Shown one piece after another: positions 1-15,114 of a stretch of DNA of 64,000 bases. Position 1 is the stretch's first letter. The number at the start of each line of letters is the position of its first letter. The notes under the pieces are model-generated. The model worked only from the letters and a program-made list of their open reading frames with translations. It made no database searches and was not told the origin of the DNA. The DNA comes from Arctopsyche grandis (taxonomy: Eukaryota > Arthropoda > Insecta > Trichoptera > Hydropsychidae): assembly GCF_051622035.1 (NCBI RefSeq), contig NC_135355.1, positions 32,180,986-32,244,985 of the forward strand. The letters are read 5' to 3'. The translations under genes and the position numbers were made by a program.

Positions 1-173
1 GTCGTGCCGATTGCGCAATATGTACATATAATATATCTCCGAGCGTTGTGCAATTTTTCTGGTTAATTGATGCTGATTTTCGTTCAATATTTACGTCTCG
101 AACGTAACAAATTAAGGTTGATTTTTTGCATTCATATATATTTTATTACATACATACATCATATGTATGTATG

Positions 174-600
174 CCAGCAGCATAGCTCGGACGTTAAGCT
201 TCTGCTTACCGTCAAGAAGGTGCCGGGTTCTATCCCTGAATGAAAATGAATTTTTCAGAGTATGCTGTTGGTCAGACCTGGATTTGTGACTCCAGGTTGA
301 TCGTTTCCTATCAGAGTTTGCCAATTTTCTCTGATTTCATTGTTGAAACGGTTCCCGGAAAAAAAAATTGGCTAAAAATCCTTCCTACCTACTATGTCAC
401 CACTATTTGAAAAATTTGATTGATGTACAATAAAAATTTATGTACAATTCATAGATGTCTCGTTAATTTGCGAGTTTTTTCAGTGTCTCGCAATTCAACG
501 ACTTATAATAAAAATGCTGTATTTGTATTTGTAATTGGCCAGGAAGGCGCATTGGGATTTACCTGTAAGGCCTTCCTGGTATATATGTAAAATAAAAATA
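174..600 (+). repeat. tRNA-derived SINE, copy A (tail type 1)
   Basis: The head resembles a tRNA promoter, with a box-A-like stretch near 181 and a box-B-like GGGTTCTATCCC. The core contains GACTCCAGGT and the conserved GAAACGGTTCC block. The tail contains AGGAAGGCGCATTGG paired with GGCCTTCCTGG, followed by A/T-rich simple sequence. The same core recurs at seven further places in the window, which marks it as a dispersed family. The limits are approximate. Confidence 0.75.
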
Positions 601-849
601 TGTGCCATGACAGGAATTACACCAAGGTTAAATTATTTTTGTACATATATACATAAGTATTAACAACTTTTCAAATAGTACATAGAATACAATAGAGACA
701 TCTATGGATAATCAGCAAACACTATGACACAACAAATTTGCGAAATATGCATTATGTAGGTAGCATTTTATAAGATTCAACAAATGCGAGATGTCAATAA
801 CGAGAAGCTGAGAACTTCGGGAAAGTGTAATCGGTTGATTCTTTTTGAC

Positions 850-1190
850 ATTATCATCATCTACAACCGTTCACCATCCACTGCTGGATGAACGCCTCTT
901 CAACACTCTTCCACTCGTCACCTCACACATCTTTCTAATTTCGTCCACCAATTTTCCTTGCAGTCTTCCTTTTACCCATTTGCATTCTCTCAGTTACCAT
1001 TCCAGCACTTATTTAAATTATTTTTACTCTAGCACTTCTAGCCACGTGGTCCGCCCATGGCCATTTCAATCTCTTCACTTTATCCACTATATCCACTATC
1101 CTTGTAGTACTTCTCACACAGGTAATCCGCTTTCCTCGTTATGCCAAGCATATAGAGTTCCATACTTCTTTTTGACATATTCTGTGTAAA
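850..1190 (-). repeat. Decayed RTE-type LINE fragment (antisense)
   Basis: Read on the plus strand, the stretch has the typical antisense signature of an insect RTE-like LINE 3' half: CCATCCACTGCTGGATGAA, then a run of degenerate words such as CACGTGGTCCGCCCA. No intact reverse transcriptase frame remains. The family assignment rests on resemblance to the known antisense pattern and is moderate at best. Confidence 0.45.
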
Positions 1191-1749
1191 TTTGGATAAT
1201 CCAGACTCCAAAATTATATTAATTTATCAATTTTAGTAGTCAAAATTCGAATCAATTATGTGTAATGGAATTTACCAGGCTCTGCTATGTTATTAATAAA
1301 TTTATTTAGAGAAAAAACGACGATGTAGGGAGGCCGCTCTTATCCTAAGAATGGCCTCAAAGTGAATCCCTTGAACTCTCTTCGCAAACCCCACCCATTG
1401 AAGTGTTTTCGGTGATATTGTGTCCTTGTACATAAGTTTAACAGTGATCCCATATTTGTAGAAACTTATCGAAATAATAGAATCGTATGAATTAACAATG
1501 ACATGAAGACACCCTTTCACAGATGGATTCCACCTACGCGTCCGGTACCGCACTTTTCAGTATGATCTTACCAATACCGTTCATTCAATTGGAACTTTGA
1601 CATTTTAATATATAATTTTGAAAGAAACTTTGTAACTATGTATGTATGTAAGGTTTATTGGAAACATTGAAAACAAATCAAAATTTCCATGACGACGATA
1701 TCGATATCGATATAATAGTATCGATTCAAATAAATTAAATAAAAAAAAA

Positions 1750-1829
1750 TGAATGTTAACATAGATTGTTTTTCCATGTTTAAGCTGTTTATATTACAAA
1801 TACCGAGCGAAGCCGGGTAAAAACACTAG
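1750..1829 (+). mobile_element. Helitron-like 3' terminus
   Basis: The sequence GAGCGAAGCCGGGTAAAA is followed by a CTAG end and then T, the arrangement expected at a Helitron 3' end. A near-identical stretch lies at 61600-61645. Only the end is recognisable; the body is not. Confidence 0.45.
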
Positions 1830-3776
1830 TGAGAAACGAAAAAATGTAAATAATAAGCGACGATTTTTGAATAAAACCAAAATTTTTAGTGCTCCAGTTC
1901 TATGCAGCACATACTGCTCGATTGATCCACGCTCCTATTCTTATCTCTGTTCCAATTCTTCGATATCCAATATTCATTTTATGTACATACATACATAACC
2001 GATTGGGTCAATAAGTCACCTATACGTGTGAAAGTCAGTTCAGTATTCAAAATAAGCTCAAATGGTGTAATCATGAAAGTGAAGGAAGCAGAAAGTTAAA
2101 TGCAAAGATATACAAAAGTAATGTCAAATATATGTACATGTATTAAATGAAAACTATGTACAGTATATATAATACTTATAAATATGTAAGTATTCTTTCA
2201 AGATCGTTTGTAAGCTGTACAGCAAATGGAACTTTACCTGTGAATCGTTTTTAACATCAGATTTCTCATTTTAACATCAGGTTTCTCAGTTTCACACTGC
2301 CGAACTTTATATTATTTCTTAAAATATATTGAATGCAGGGTCTTCATATTTTATGTGTTCCTCGTCAAAACCTCTATGATTTGAATGATCTTATTATGAA
2401 ATAAAAATATTGATCTATATCAACAGAAATAATTATTTTCGTGGGAAGCCCCTTGTACACGTATCTCACAGATACGAGAGAGGAAATCAATAAAATGAAT
2501 TCAGGAATTCAATTCAGCAATTCAAACAATGTAAGGGAATTTAATTCAGCTCAACGCTCAGTGTGAGAATGGCACTAATCTCATATTATTAGACGTTTAA
2601 TGGTTTTCAAAGCTATTTACGGTAATTAGCCTCGTTTTAACTTCAAACAAACACTTTTAACTGGACGCTTGGCGTCCAGCACAGTGGCTAGCGGATTGCT
2701 TAGCACAGTAAGGTAAGTTTTAATCAAAAATTTTCATTAATGGAATTCTCATACAAAAATAAATTCACTTTTAATATTTAGGTTTTGGGTTAAACATAGA
2801 GACCGAACCATCACAGAAGATTTAAAATATCAGAGATATGCAAGTTTTTAATTCAATTTAATTGATTAATTTAAATTTAAGAAAATATGACTACTTTCAG
2901 TCTATAAAATAAATTGGAATATAAATAAAATTCAATAACATTGAATTAATGCCATCTGTATGTAAGAGTGAAATATAATATTATGAAAAATACACCGCAG
3001 AAAATTGTACCATAGTAAAATGTCGTTGTGTTATGAACTTTTTTAAAACTATGTAAAATAAAATTATGTATTAAAACTGCTACTTTTTTATCTGAATGTT
3101 TGGCCTGCATTTTATTCTTAAATTGATACAAAAGTTGATTGAAAAGTGTCCCGAAAAGTATTAACTGCTAAAAAGGATAAGAGGAATAAGGAATAATTGC
3201 TTAATAATCTTATACAGAACCGCTCAAAATGATGTGTAACTTTGAAATGGTTAAGATACTTATATCAGTATTCAAATATAATATTTATACTATAAAATAT
3301 ATAGTTTTATTACTTTTTAATAATTGAAACATCATTAGAAATCACACGAAGAATAATAAAGGAAAACTTTAATAAGTAATGACACCAATAAAAGACTAAT
3401 AATAGTATTGTATTGATTTTTTTAATCCTTACCTTACATCTTAAAAGAAAAGTGACGTGGAATCGAGACATGGAATACCAATAAAACCTCAAATTTCATA
3501 CATATCGTGGGCCAATTTAATGTACATAAATCAAACATGAAATCAACGAAAGGATATTTAATAACCATTTATTGTTTTGAAAATACATAAAAATTTTATT
3601 GCATCACAATCGACTAGTAAAAAATCTGACATATTGTACCATTCAAAATATGTATATGTACACATGCTTTACAGTTTCAGTTCTTTACATATTATATATA
3701 AATACATTTCTTGGATCGTTTCAAACTATAAATAAAAGTCAAGATTGAACGATCTGCCAACGATAAAATCTCACTC

Positions 3777-6700
3777 CTAGTCTTCTTCCGGTGGTGGAGA
3801 CGGCTCAGACTTGTTCTTTTTGGGTCTCATCGGCTTCCTCCTGCTGACGAACGGGGTTGGTTGGTGTTTAGGCTTCTTGGTGGTTGGGTTCTCCAAGGCG
3901 TAGAGCTCGTCATCGCTCAGCTGGTCTTTGTACCAGTCGACGCTGAAATATTACATTTATTAAATAAAACTGCTTCAGTATACTTTATATAATATACATA
4001 TGCTCCAATACTTGTGAGTTTTACGTACCATTCCGGGACTTTTCTGGCCCAGTCGCATTTCTTGGTAGAGTCGTCGAACACTTGACCCAATTTGCAACCA
4101 CTGCGACGTGGTACATCGCCGTTGATGCAGACGTAGAAGTATTGGCAATCGTCAGGGTCTGTGTAGCGAGGGTGGCTCAGAGCGAAAGTTTCGTTGACTT
4201 TAGGACACTCGAAGTTGAAGACATCTGCAATCATTGTAATGACTCATATGAGATCAAAAATAAATTGGGCTTCTTTAAAAAAAAAACTTCTATAAAACAT
4301 AAGCTTTCAACTATTAGAGCTGTAATACTAGTTTTTAAAGTTACATAAAAATAGTGCAAATTTGAAACAAAATGTTTAATACAGAGAAATGTTATAATAA
4401 TAAAAGTGACTTTAGGCGTTATATTGTTGTCAAGTGACGATTGTCCACAGACAATCCTAAATAATTTTAGCATCAGTCATATTTGATGCTTGGTGGTCGA
4501 CGTATGTCCGATAAAAACTTCTCTGGCCAAGGGCAATGGGCAAGTGCATCGTTAAAAATTGCACAACACATTCAAAAGCACACAATAAATAACATGGGAT
4601 ACATTTTTATACGTAAATTGATCATTTAAGTAAGATATTATTGAATTAACATCGTAGTTTGACAGTTTTTAAAAGTGTCATGGCGATCGTCTGCATTCTA
4701 CATAACATTTCAGGGGCGGCACCAGAGAAATGTAAAAATTATTTTTAAATAAATGTAAAACATTTATCTTGGTGGTACCGAATAGTCAATTATATTAATG
4801 ACCAAATATTTAAGTTTAATTAATATAAACATCGTTCATTTTATATTATACATATTTTTGTAAAAACTATTTATTTAATTTAATTTATTAATTTAAAATA
4901 ATAACAACAATAAAATGACAAGTGTGACCTGACAGGTTGCCCCAAAGCGTCACACCCAAAGCGTCAAACTATACATTACACGTTAATTTAAGAGTTCCCA
5001 AAGACAGACAAATAAAATAAAGTGCAAACTTGGAAAATAAACGGATTGGCCTCCAACGCTCAACACAAGCATATACTCAAATTGTAAATAAATCTATATC
5101 AAAATAAAACTTTAATTTCTGTAGTGAATATGTGATAACCCTGATTGTATTCCGTGCGCTTTAGCCTAGTTATGGAGACGTACCGCGTAATATTGAAATA
5201 ATGTATTTATTCGTAAAGACGTTTCTATTATGATAACATTTCTCTGGTTTAATATTTCAAATAAACGAATAAAACTATTTTCGTTTGTTTTAAGCACTGA
5301 CTTTAAACACTTGTCAGCACATTTAAAATAAATTTTATAGACAAAATTCAAAGCATTGCTCATTCAGCTCATTATAGCGTAGTGCACTGGTAAAGCTATT
5401 GCATACCAGTAAAGAGGTCGTGAGTTCAATTCCCGGCCTAGATCTTGTGGTTATTAAAAAAGCACAGATAGATCGTCTCCTGTTAGAATTTTACGATTTT
5501 TCTAGCTTATTTGTTGAGACGATCCAATAAATCGTTATCTTTTCCCCCCAGTTTCTCGCAAATTTGAGTTATTAGCATCTTGAATTTGTTGAATCTTATA
5601 AAATGCTAAATACATAATGTATTTCTTACAAACTTGCTTTGTATCAAAAATTTTGCTGACTGTCCATAGATGTCTCTATTGTATTCTATGTACTGTTATG
5701 TTTTAAAAATTGTTAGTACTACAATAAGTAAGTACAAAAATAATCTGGCCGTATGTTTTGCCATTGATTAATGCCTGTCGTGGCACATATGTACATATTT
5801 AATAATAAAATTGTGCGACTTACCCTTGGTGGTGCACCCCTTCTTCTTAGCCTCATCGGCCCAAGTGCAAATTCCGGTTTTGTCATTGAAGACCAGACCA
5901 GCGGGACACACGATCATATTGAACTTTCCGTCGACGCAGTAATAGAACTGGTCGCAGATAGATTCGTCACTATGGGCAAAATATCCATGCAGACGTGGAC
6001 AATGTTGAGACGGCTGAGGAGTTTCTGTCAACCAAAAAGAAAAAAAAATACATATCGAACAAGGTCATTCTCGAAGATAAGCTTCCTTGTAACATTGAAC
6101 CACTTACGCAGCTTGGATCTTTGGCTACAGTCGATGTTGAAGGGAAGGTCGCACTTTTCCTGATCGGGACTGTAGTCATTGAAAACCATACCATCGGGGC
6201 AGAGCTTCTCGGTTATTTCGCCACCACTGAAAAATATATAAACCAAATGATAAACTTTAAAACGCTCTTTTGCCGATGATTATGGTGATCTGAAGTTGTT
6301 TCTGACCTGCAAGCGTAGTACTTGTCGCACTGTTCAGCATCGGCGAAGTAACCATTTGGCTCTGGACATTGACTGCTGGTGGAAACATCTTCATCGTTGG
6401 ATGCTGGACGCTTCTTATTCTCCTGCTTCCTTTGCGCAAAAGCAACTCCTGCAAATTAAAAACCAGCCAATCAATACTACGTATGATACATCAATCTCGC
6501 ATCGTATCTGAAAATGAGCATTTTCCTGCATGCTAAGTTAACAGACACTCTATTTTTCATTTATCAATCCCATTATAGTTCAATTTTTTGATTATTTCAT
6601 TGGGCTATTTTGTTAATTGAGCAATTTTACCGATTATGCAGCTTTTGTTAAGCAAATGTAGTGTGGTTTTGTATTACATATCAACATATATTGTACGACC

Positions 6701-9259
6701 TTGATTTTTTGGAACCTAAGAGCCAGAAGGCATTTCATTGTGTCGATCAAACCGGTTCAATAACATTAGTAGTGGCGTAGCAAAATAAATTAAAACCGAT
6801 GATTCAAATTTAATGATCCCCAAATATGTATACATACATGCATTATTGCAATTTTAATTTAAAATATTACATGGGTTTAATTATTGGACTATCAGTTTCT
6901 ATGATTTTAAGTTTGATTTTGCTATTTATTGTATTTTTTAAACTTAATTAATTTTTATTTGATACTTATCCGTCCTTGATTTTTTCATTAAAAAATTAAC
7001 CTTTTTATTATTTTTTTTATATCTATAGTGAACGTGTGTTAACTGTATCAGTAGATGTATTATTTCTTATATTATATTTAATAAAAATCAAACTAATAAA
7101 ACAACAATGAAATTATTTTCAGAATGTATAGACAGAAAGCTATTACGTGGTATCGAATAAGAAATCATATATCACATTATATAATATATTTTCCTGAAAT
7201 ACATATCTTGATGTCTCAATATACAACAAAAAAATTACATGTATTTAACTTTACATTGACAGAATTTCTTTCGAAACATGTGTCGTGGAAATTTGGAAAC
7301 GATTTTAAGCGAGTGCGATTGACGCTTTGCTTTAAAATTTTACCATTTCAGCGCGCGCCATCGTTGACAAAAATTTTTTTCGCAGTTTCTACAAAGCCTC
7401 TAGACCTTAACCTCTCATTTTTTTTCCTGTAATTGTAACAGTTACATTTCGAAATCCTTGATCTTTTCGATCACGTTCAATGAGGTCGTCTAGTCGGCGC
7501 CCGGTAACGGTCGAAGAACTTAACTGTAGTTCACCTCGATGTAGGGTTATTGCATTGACAAATTCACATCACACAAGGCTTCTTTTGAATTTAAATTTCC
7601 CATCGTACGTGTATGTGTAGTTTGATAAAAAAAAGTTTGAGAGTCGTTCGCTTCAATTAGTTGCGCGCACACTTTGAAGTGTTTTGAACGAATTCGTTCG
7701 ATCGACACGTTTCTCTTCGATAATTGAACGAAAATATCGAATGATTCTTAAACTTTTCACTTTCTCTATATATAATACAGTATCGGAAGATGTGATAAAT
7801 TCAAAATGTAAATTTATAATTTTTTTTTGTATATCCTGTAAAGGTATAGGAGACTTGATTCGATTAACATAAAATATTCTCAAATAATTGCGTTTCGCAA
7901 AATATAAACAGATTATTATTCGTGTTGGATTTCTAGGAATAGTTTAATAAAGAATTAATTTCCAGTGTTATATCAATACATTTTCAAGGTTAATTCGGTT
8001 TGCTATTGCGTTCTCTTTGGTTTGCAAAGAATGCGAAAACGTTATATAGGTACATAACTGTGCATTGAATTCGCCGAATGCATTGAAAAAAATACAATGC
8101 AATACAATATACGCCATACGAATTTCCTATCAGATCGATTGCCATATTGAGACGTACAGTCCACTGCAAAAATTCATTTCAAAATTATGGCATGCAGTCG
8201 TGGATTGGCAAAATTTTCCGCAAAACTTGCGACAAAGCAAACGAATAACGCTCTCAAACGACTAACAAGTCTTTGCCAAACGAGTACGAAAGGTCAACCG
8301 GTATACATTATCCAAGAATGAAATGTAGCATCTCTTCCAGTTATATTTTATGTAAGCGAAAGCGAAAAAAATCTAATGCATTCAAATTTGGATATAGATT
8401 CCTAGTTGAGTGATGAAAATTTATCTAATTTTCACCGAAAAAGTTGAGTAAACTGTGTTTTTTTTTTCAATACAAAAAAAGAAATTTAAATTTTCTAATG
8501 CAATGAACTCTAGAAAAAACGGTCGACAGCATCCGACAGCGCACAGCTTCTCAAACTATCATTCTTATATATGTATATTAGAAACTAAATTTCCAAATAT
8601 TTTACGCTAGATGTGTAAATATTTGTAATATGAACAAATTAAATGTCAAAATTAAATCACATTCCAACTATAACAATCGGATTAGCAATCTGTTGTACTA
8701 TTTTGCTTTATAAATAAGCGTATAATTTATTATATTGTATTAAGTTCATAGGAGACTGTAATTACACAAGTTTACAAGCAGTTTAGCAGTTAAAAATCAA
8801 CCAAACAAGTTTGAAATACGTAAGACGCAACAAAAAGGAAAAGTATTGTAGACGTTAATCAATCTGTGATGAAACTTTTCATTTCCATACTTGTTAATGC
8901 AGCCAATGATAAGCTTTTAAAACAACAAAAATACATAAAGTTTATGCGGCAAACGTTCAAGGTTCAAGAGTATCTTGACATTCGTGCATTTTACTTTCTC
9001 TTTTGGCGTTTATTTGCAACTTGAGAACCAGCTCTCAGATTCGATTTCTATTAAGAAAAAAATTATCTAATTACACACAAAATATCAAAAGTTGGCCCTC
9101 TTGATGGTTTTGATTTGCGTTCGATATATGTAGTTTCATATATACTTTTTTGAAAAAAAGTCGTTATATTATTATCGGTTATGAATTTGGTTACATTGAC
9201 TTACCTATGATCAGGAACAGGAGGAAACATTTCAGTAAGTTATTCTGATTGACTGCCAT
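3777..9259 (-). CDS. obst-B: Obstructor/CPAP3 cuticle protein, obst-B-like (6 exons, 292 aa)
   Basis: A secreted chitin-binding structural protein of the cuticle. Exons on the minus strand are 9205-9259, 6307-6448, 6108-6226, 5824-6024, 4029-4224 and 3777-3942; all borders are GT..AG and the phases close into 293 codons including TAG. Residues 1-23 form a signal peptide with a hydrophobic core (LLKCFLLFLII). Three peritrophin-A (CBM14) domains follow, each with six cysteines: about 46-99, 114-169 and 179-238. Aromatic chitin-contact positions such as DKYYAC, DQFYYC and CQYFYVC are present. The tail is basic and proline-rich (WYKDQLSDDEL, then RRKPMRPKKN). Three domains and the length fit CPAP3 proteins. 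The sequences NFECPKVNE and CKLGQVFDD, and the C-terminus, point to the obst-B subgroup; that assignment is from memory. The first intron, 2.8 kb, separates the signal peptide exon from the domains. The start codon is the first ATG before the hydrophobic segment. Confidence 0.93.
5368..5735 (+). repeat. tRNA-derived SINE, copy B, in an intron of the obst-like gene
   Basis: A box-B-like GTGAGTTCAATTCCCGG is followed by a shortened core (GTTGAGACGATCC) and a tail with CATAGATGTCTCTATTG, shared with the other copies. It lies in the intron between exons 4 and 5, opposite to the gene. Confidence 0.65.
6449..9204. other. Large first intron of the obst-like gene
   Basis: AT-rich intron sequence. 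I see no second coding exon, RNA gene or clear transposon in it. A first intron separating the signal-peptide exon from the rest is common in cuticle genes and may hold enhancers, but no specific site can be supported. Confidence 0.6.
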
Positions 9260-9846
9260 TGTTAACACATCAGCTGCCAACGGTAGCGTTGCGATCCGTC
9301 CGACAATCCGGACTTGAATGATGCATGGACGGTTTTCTTTAAGCTCTCTTTGGTCAAATGTCGTCAGACAGTGGCTCCCAAACCGTTGGATACAAAATCT
9401 ATGACAAATTGCATCGGTTCTTGGGTATCTTAAGGCAAAAATCTATATGAATATCGGCTGTCATTAGCTTCTACGTAGAATGGTTTCGCACTGTTTAATG
9501 TTTTTGCCTTTAAATTGTTACGAATATGAAGAAGAAGAATACTTATGTAAATTTGACAAAACGTTTTACTGGTTGGTATAAAGATGGTGACTGGTGCAAT
9601 AATATTTGGTAAAAGCTTTAGAAAAAATATGGTATGTAAAAGAAAAACAGTATTTTCCACCACATACATTTTCAAAATGTACCCATTCATTTTTTAATTG
9701 GACGCTTCAATTTTCAGCCATTTTTGAAGATTCATTACTGAAGCAAAGTTAAAAATTAAAAAAAATACAAAGTGAAATTATGTGCCTTTAGACATCTAAT
9801 CAGTTAATTTAAAATACATATGTATATATGTATATATAATACATAC

Positions 9847-10226
9847 AGGGCCGCTGAGAAGAATCCCGGGTCCTGGAAAAGTAATTTGTTTTTTTGATTT
9901 TCAAATGCTTTTTATTATTACGAAATTATGTTCACATTACATATTATATATATTTTAATAGCTACTGATCTACTGATCATTTTCTATTTTACAATTTAAT
10001 TTAATTTGGTTAGTAATCATAGTATTATATTATTCTAATGTTAATGTACGGCATAATAGGAAAAAGAGCTCAAAAACCTATATCAGAACTATTAGAAAAA
10101 TACCTATGTATATTAAATGCTATTTTTTTTAAATAATCGAATAAGAAAGTATGATAAAAAAGGTACGATTTCAAATGGACACAAAGAATGCGTGGATCTA
10201 AAAATAATAAACATTTAGCATTTAAG

Positions 10227-10300
<74 letters not shown>

Positions 10301-10530
10301 AAAATACCTATATGTTGGTTATTTTTTAAAATAATTGATTAAGAAAGTATGATATAACAGGTACGATTTCACATGGACACAAAGAATGCATGAATCATTA
10401 AATAGCATTCAATAAATATGTGTTTTTATGTAGAATACTATAAAATATCAATATCGATCAGTCGAACGTCCCAACACGAAGCCCCTCAAGTAGTCCGGGC
10501 CCCTCAAGTAGTCAACTTTAACCCCACATT
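9847..10530 (+). repeat. Dispersed element starting CAGGGCCGC, copy 1
   Basis: Begins CAGGGCCGCTGAG and ends in GGGCCCCTCAAGTAGTC. It contains two internal relatives of a unit with AAGAAAGTATGAT and GGACACAAAGAATGC. The same unit recurs in reverse orientation at 13630-13910, so this is a dispersed repeat. The CAGGGCCG start suggests hAT, but I could not confirm a target duplication. Confidence 0.5.
10229..10296. repeat. (AT)n microsatellite
   Basis: An uninterrupted AT dinucleotide run of about 34 units inside the dispersed element. The Tyr-Ile open frame across it is not coding. Confidence 0.95.
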
Positions 10531-11097
10531 CCCCCCCCCCCTCTCGGTGGCTGCTTTGCTTAATAACAATTTTTAATTACAATTGCATTCATTCAGCTTC
10601 TACGGTTTCTAACAATAATCTGTTTCTCTCCTTTCTCCAGGTTGCACTCATTAGACCAAATATTCTTTCTCAAATTGCAATGGAATATAGAAATGAAAGG
10701 ATGTGGGCTACAATTTTATACACATTATTGCAAGCGGAATGATAAAAAATATTGTCCATTTCTCATTTTTTTTTCGTTTGCTTCAGTAAAAATTTGTTTA
10801 ATAAACAGACATCTTCGTATAGAAGGTCATCATTGCAAATAATATTAAATAGTTCTGTTAATTCTTCAATTGAAGAAAATCGATTTTCATGTTTGGTTTA
10901 AAGACAAGACTTTGATGGATTGAAATGTTACTTTTGAAGTCAAACCATTTCTATTTACGTACATTTTTGTACATATACAAATTTTGTTAAGTCAGGATTT
11001 TCAGATACAATACGGGACTCGGGATTTGTCTGTTGAACTCGGGACAGTCCCGCTCAAATAGAGACGTCTGGCAAACCTGTTCCCAAAGAATCGGTGC

Positions 11098-11417
11098 GGT
11101 GCAAACGATCGAAAAGCGCCAGACAGACTGAACCACAGATTAACGACACGTGTACCTTATGCGTGCGCACTGCTTGCACTTCTTGCACTTCTGATACTTA
11201 AGTTCCGAATTTTTCCTTATTAAATTATTAAAAACTCGCCAGAAAGATCCAACTCAATTTTAATAATTACCATTTTAATAATAGCATCTGTGCACATCGA
11301 AAGGTTACTCGTCATCTGATGTGCAATTTTTATTCGTGAAGTCGAGAATTGCGTTTAAAGCAGCCATCCAGTTAATCTGTGGTTCAATCTGTCTGGCGCT
11401 TTACGATCGTTTGCACC
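11098..11417. mobile_element. Inverted-repeat MITE (320 bp)
   Basis: The ends GGTGCAAACGATCG and CGATCGTTTGCACC are inverted and the match runs inward for about 45 bp (GCGCCAGACAGA, then CTGTGGTT). The centre has CGCCAGAAAGATC and TCAATTTTAAT, shared with a diverged relative at 44920-45180. There is no coding capacity and no clear target duplication. Confidence 0.65.
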
Positions 11418-11434
11418 AAACCCCCAAATAATAT

Positions 11435-11837
11435 GGGTCTACGTGGCGAGACAGAATGTCAAATTACAGAAAACACAAATATCGGAAGGCAAAGATCGAA
11501 AATCGAAAGATCTTAAGTCGAAAGATCAAAAAAAAATGGTGCATGGTAAACGGTTCATACTCAAGTACATACTCACTTAATTTGCGCGAACAGGATACAA
11601 CAGGAACAAGAGGAACATGCTTTTCCTCCCGTATTCTGCGCGCGCACATTAATACGGGAGGAAAAGCCTGTTCCTCTTCTTCCTGTTGTATCCTGCTCGC
11701 GCAAATTAAGTGAGTAAGTACCGTTTACTATGCACCTTTTTTTTTTGATCTTTCGACTTAAGATCTTTCGATTTTCGATCTTTGCCTTCCGATATTTGCG
11801 TTTTCTGTAATTTATCATTGTCTCGTCACGGAGACCG
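11435..11837. mobile_element. Palindromic foldback element, copy 1
   Basis: Nearly the whole element is one inverted repeat: it starts GGGTCTACGTGGCGAG, ends CTCGTCACGGAGACCG, and the arms meet at a loop of about 16 bases containing GCGCGCGCAC-like sequence. A 9-bp direct repeat, AAATAATAT, flanks it at 11426-11434 and 11838-11846, as expected for a transposed element. A target site of 9-10 bp suggests Mutator-like origin; this is inference. The open frames inside are products of the palindrome. Confidence 0.85.
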
Positions 11838-11842
11838 AAATA

Positions 11843-13629
<1,787 letters not shown>

Positions 13630-14380
13630 ATACAAGGCTGACGGGGCGGGGAAGCTGTGGTAAAGTTCCAGGGCCCGGACTACTTGAAGGGCCGTGTCAG
13701 GACCTTCGACCAGCCAACATTGATATTTTATATTATTTCTACATAAAAACACAAATATTTATTTAATGCTATTTAATAATACGTGCATTCTTTGTGTCCA
13801 TGTGAAATCGTACCTGTTATATCATACTTTCTTATTCAATTATTTTAAAAAATAGCAAACATATAGGTATTTTTCGAATAGTTCTGATAAATTTTTCGCA
13901 TATCAAAAATGGGTCTACCTCACGGGCCCGAATGTGAAAAGCCCGAAAACGCAAATATCGGAAGGCAAAGATCGAAAACCGAAAGATCTTAAGTCGAAAG
14001 ATCAAAAAAAAAGGGTGCATGGTAAACGGTACATACTTAATTTGCGCGAGCAGGATACAACAGGAACAAGAAGAACAGGCTTTTCCCCCCATATTAATGT
14101 GCGTGCGCAGAATACGGGAGGAAAAGCCTGTTCCTCTTGTTCCTGTTGTATCCTGCTCGCGCAAATTCAGTGAGTATGTACCGTTTACCATGCACCCTTT
14201 TATTTTGATCTTTCGACTTAAGATCTTTCAATTTTCGATCTTTGCCTTTCGATATTTGCGTTTTCGGGCGTTTCACTTTCGGTCCCGCCAGGTAGACCCC
14301 AAAAATATATCTATAAGATCTATTTTTTAGTCTATCATCGGGCCCAGAATTATTTTTCCAGGGCCCGTATTAGTAGTCAT
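13630..14380 (-). repeat. Dispersed element, copy 2, split by a foldback insertion
   Basis: The 13675-13910 part is the reverse complement of 10310-10510 (GCATTCTTTGTGTCCATGTG, then ATACTTTCTTATTCAATTA). A GGGCCC-containing end lies at 14340-14370. The two parts are separated by foldback copy 2, which has therefore inserted into it. Confidence 0.55.
13911..14299. mobile_element. Palindromic foldback element, copy 2
   Basis: Starts GGGTCTACCT and ends AGGTAGACCC, with arms of about 185 bp that contain ATCTTAAGTCGAAAGATC and GGTGCATGGTAAACGGTAC. A 7-bp direct repeat, CAAAAAT, touches both ends. The element is inserted into another dispersed repeat. Confidence 0.85.
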
Positions 14381-15114
14381 AATAAATTAATTTACACAGA
14401 ACGATATTTCTGAACATATTGATTTATAAAAATGTTAAAAATATACTCGGCAGACGTCTGCGGTAAGCTGACTCGTCTACGTTGATGTGTATGTGGAGCA
14501 AAATGATAACATTGACACACTGATGCATTGGAGACGTAACAAGATCGAGTGGGTAAAACCGCAAGTGCGCAGGAAGTCTTCATATGATGTCCTACAAACA
14601 ACTAAAAAAAAAATTGAGAAGCCTCAAAACCTACATTATGTTTTGGTGACGACGCCTCACATTACTTCAACTTATATGTCTTCTGGTGATATATAATATT
14701 CACGAAAATTCTTTAAATTATTGTCAAAATCATATCGTTGAATTACGATGAATCTAAAACAGACTAATATATTTACAATTCATCATATATGTACATACAT
14801 ACATACAGTGTGCTTCAATTGCGGTAAAAAAATCAATTGTGAAGTGTTTTAATTTGTCTCGGAAAACTGTGATGAAAATTCTCTTAGCAAAACGATTAAG
14901 CGTTGTCATTTATTTTTTTGTATAAAAATTAATTTGAAAAACATTTTCATTTTTAAATAATTTAATAGTATCGTATTAAAAATAAGTGGTAGTAAAAGGG
15001 CAAAAAGTCATCGATGGAATATTTGCAATGCCGAGCAATGACGATGACGATGCAATGTCGGAACAAGTAGGAAAGCTTTTCATCCAAACCCAAAAAAAAA
15101 AAACGTATGCACAG

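Larger units (their letters stand above)
1..3776. other. Intergenic region downstream of the obstructor-like gene
   Basis: No gene is recognised here. It holds a tRNA-derived SINE (174-600), an antisense RTE-like LINE scrap (850-1190) and a Helitron-like 3' end near 1829. The rest is AT-rich sequence with TATGTA/TACATA short repeats. An open frame on the minus strand at 1302-1553 has no recognisable domain. Confidence 0.6.

Noticed and set aside
1302-1553. 83-codon minus frame
   Set aside because: No recognisable domain, no splice context, and near a Helitron-like end; probably repeat-derived.
11456-11818. Similar open frames on both strands with [11 protein letters not shown]
   Set aside because: The mirrored proteins arise because the foldback element is a palindrome; the same frames recur in copies 2-4.
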